DNA of 5,813 nt, taken from assembly GCA_030838815.1 (NCBI GenBank), contig JAUZEX010000755.1, positions 1 to 5,813 on the forward strand, in the 5' to 3' direction. Positions 5,346-5,813 of the stretch are shown here, one piece after another; position 1 is the stretch's first letter; each line of letters opens with the position of its first letter. The notes under the pieces were generated by a model that was not told the DNA's origin, searched no databases, and was given only the letters and a program-made list of their open reading frames with translations. The stretch comes from Actinomycetota bacterium. GTDB taxonomy: Bacteria; Actinomycetota; Acidimicrobiia; IMCC26256; BP-133. The position numbers were made by a program, and so were the translations under genes.

Positions 5346-5383
5346 CTCGGTATAACCCGTAGAATACTCAGTATGATACCGAG
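5346..5383. promoter_or_regulatory. Nested palindromic operator and probable promoter in the acetyltransferase-PadR divergent region
   Basis: An outer perfect inverted repeat, CTCGGTAT (5346-5353) and ATACCGAG (5376-5383), encloses an inner palindrome ATACTCAGTAT (5364-5374) centred on C5369. That inner symmetry extends to GTA (5359-5361) and TAC (5377-5379). PadR proteins bind such AT-rich dyads, often in their own promoters. TAGAAT (5360-5365) is a good -10 for the plus strand and overlaps the inner palindrome; TTTCCC (5337-5342), 17 bp upstream, is a weak -35. Binding here would block padR transcription and could also affect the divergent acetyltransferase. Confidence 0.6.
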
Positions 5384-5395
5384 AAAGTTGGAGCG

Positions 5396-5813
5396 GTGAG
5401 CGTCCGGCACGCCCTCCTCGCCCTGCTGAGCGAGGGCCCCAAGTACGGCCTGCAGCTCCGGCAGGAGTTCGAGGCCAAGACCGGGGAGGTGTGGCCGCTC
5501 AACGTCGGGCAGGTCTACACGACGCTCCAGCGGCTCGAGCGCGACGGGCTGGTCGAGTCCGACGACGCCGAGAGCGAAGGCCCCCAGAAGGGCTTCCGCA
5601 TCACCGACGCCGGCCATGGCGAGCTGATGGACTGGCTGCGGACACCGGGAGCGGACGACGCCCCGCCCCGGGACGAGCTCGTGATCAAGGTGCTGGTGGC
5701 GCTCACGGTGCCCGGCGTCGAGGTCGGCGAGCTGCTCCAGGTCCACCGACGCCATCTCGTGCAGGCGATGCAGCGCTTCACCCGTCTGAAGGAGAACGCG
5801 GCCGAGGACGACG
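5396..5813 (+). CDS. PadR family transcriptional regulator (runs off right edge)
   Basis: The visible 139 residues give a PadR winged-helix repressor. The N-terminal helix is HALLALLSEGPKYGLQLRQEF (5-25), with the characteristic YGLQL. The recognition helix region is NVGQVYTTLQRLERDGLV (36-53), and the wing is KGFRITDAG (65-73). The part after residue 90 is the start of the C-terminal helical dimerisation region. The start is GTG at 5396; GGAG at 5390-5393 is only two bases away, while GAGAAAG (5381-5387) is eight bases away, so the exact ribosome site is unclear. PadR genes are often autoregulated and frequently precede ABC transporter genes, which would lie outside the window. The palindromes just upstream are the likely binding site. 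Confidence 0.9.
   Translation, partial: MSVRHALLALLSEGPKYGLQLRQEFEAKTGEVWPLNVGQVYTTLQRLERDGLVESDDAESEGPQKGFRITDAGHGELMDWLRTPGADDAPPRDELVIKVLVALTVPGVEVGELLQVHRRHLVQAMQRFTRLKENAAEDD

Noticed and set aside
1..5813. CRISPR arrays, tRNA/rRNA genes, insertion sequences or attachment sites
   Set aside because: No spaced direct repeats, cloverleaf-like genes, transposase motifs or terminal inverted repeats were seen on either strand.

Overview
The window is a GC-rich stretch (roughly 70% by eye) with a preference for codons ending in G or C, actinobacterial operator and winged-helix gene styles, and GTG/TTG starts. It suggests a high-GC actinobacterium, possibly Acidimicrobiia-like; this is inferred from composition and protein style, not from a marker gene. 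TGA is the normal terminator of several genes here (CPBP protease, Gly/Tyr-rich protein, acetyltransferase), so the genetic code is standard.

Layout from left to right: a partial minus-strand GH31 glycosidase/glycosyltransferase runs off the left edge (1-926). It is divergent from a plus-strand PRMT-like SAM-dependent methyltransferase (1147-2064), whose roughly 100-nt leader can fold two mutually exclusive helices, one of which covers the Shine-Dalgarno sequence. Facing it is a minus-strand CPBP (CAAX/Abi) intramembrane protease (2103-2822). Upstream of the protease on the same strand lies an AhpD/carboxymuconolactone-decarboxylase-like gene (2883-3428) interrupted by one in-frame TGA exactly where the second Cys of its CxxC redox motif should be. 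A hairpin with bacterial-SECIS geometry follows the TGA, so I read this as a selenoprotein (CEFU). A divergent plus-strand gene encodes a three-helix membrane protein (3560-4021). Next come a minus-strand secreted His/Tyr/Cys/Gly-rich protein (4041-4610) and a minus-strand AAC(2')-I type aminoglycoside acetyltransferase (4749-5297). Last is a divergent plus-strand PadR regulator (5396 to the right edge) with a nested palindromic operator in the shared promoter region.

The genes do not form one obvious pathway. Two linkages are plausible. The selenoprotein and CPBP genes lie in tandem 60 bp apart. The acetyltransferase and PadR genes share a 98-bp divergent promoter region. The most notable items are the candidate AhpD-like selenoprotein, the putative RNA switch in front of the PRMT-like methyltransferase, and the PRMT-like enzyme itself, which keeps the double-glutamate spacing of arginine methyltransferases.
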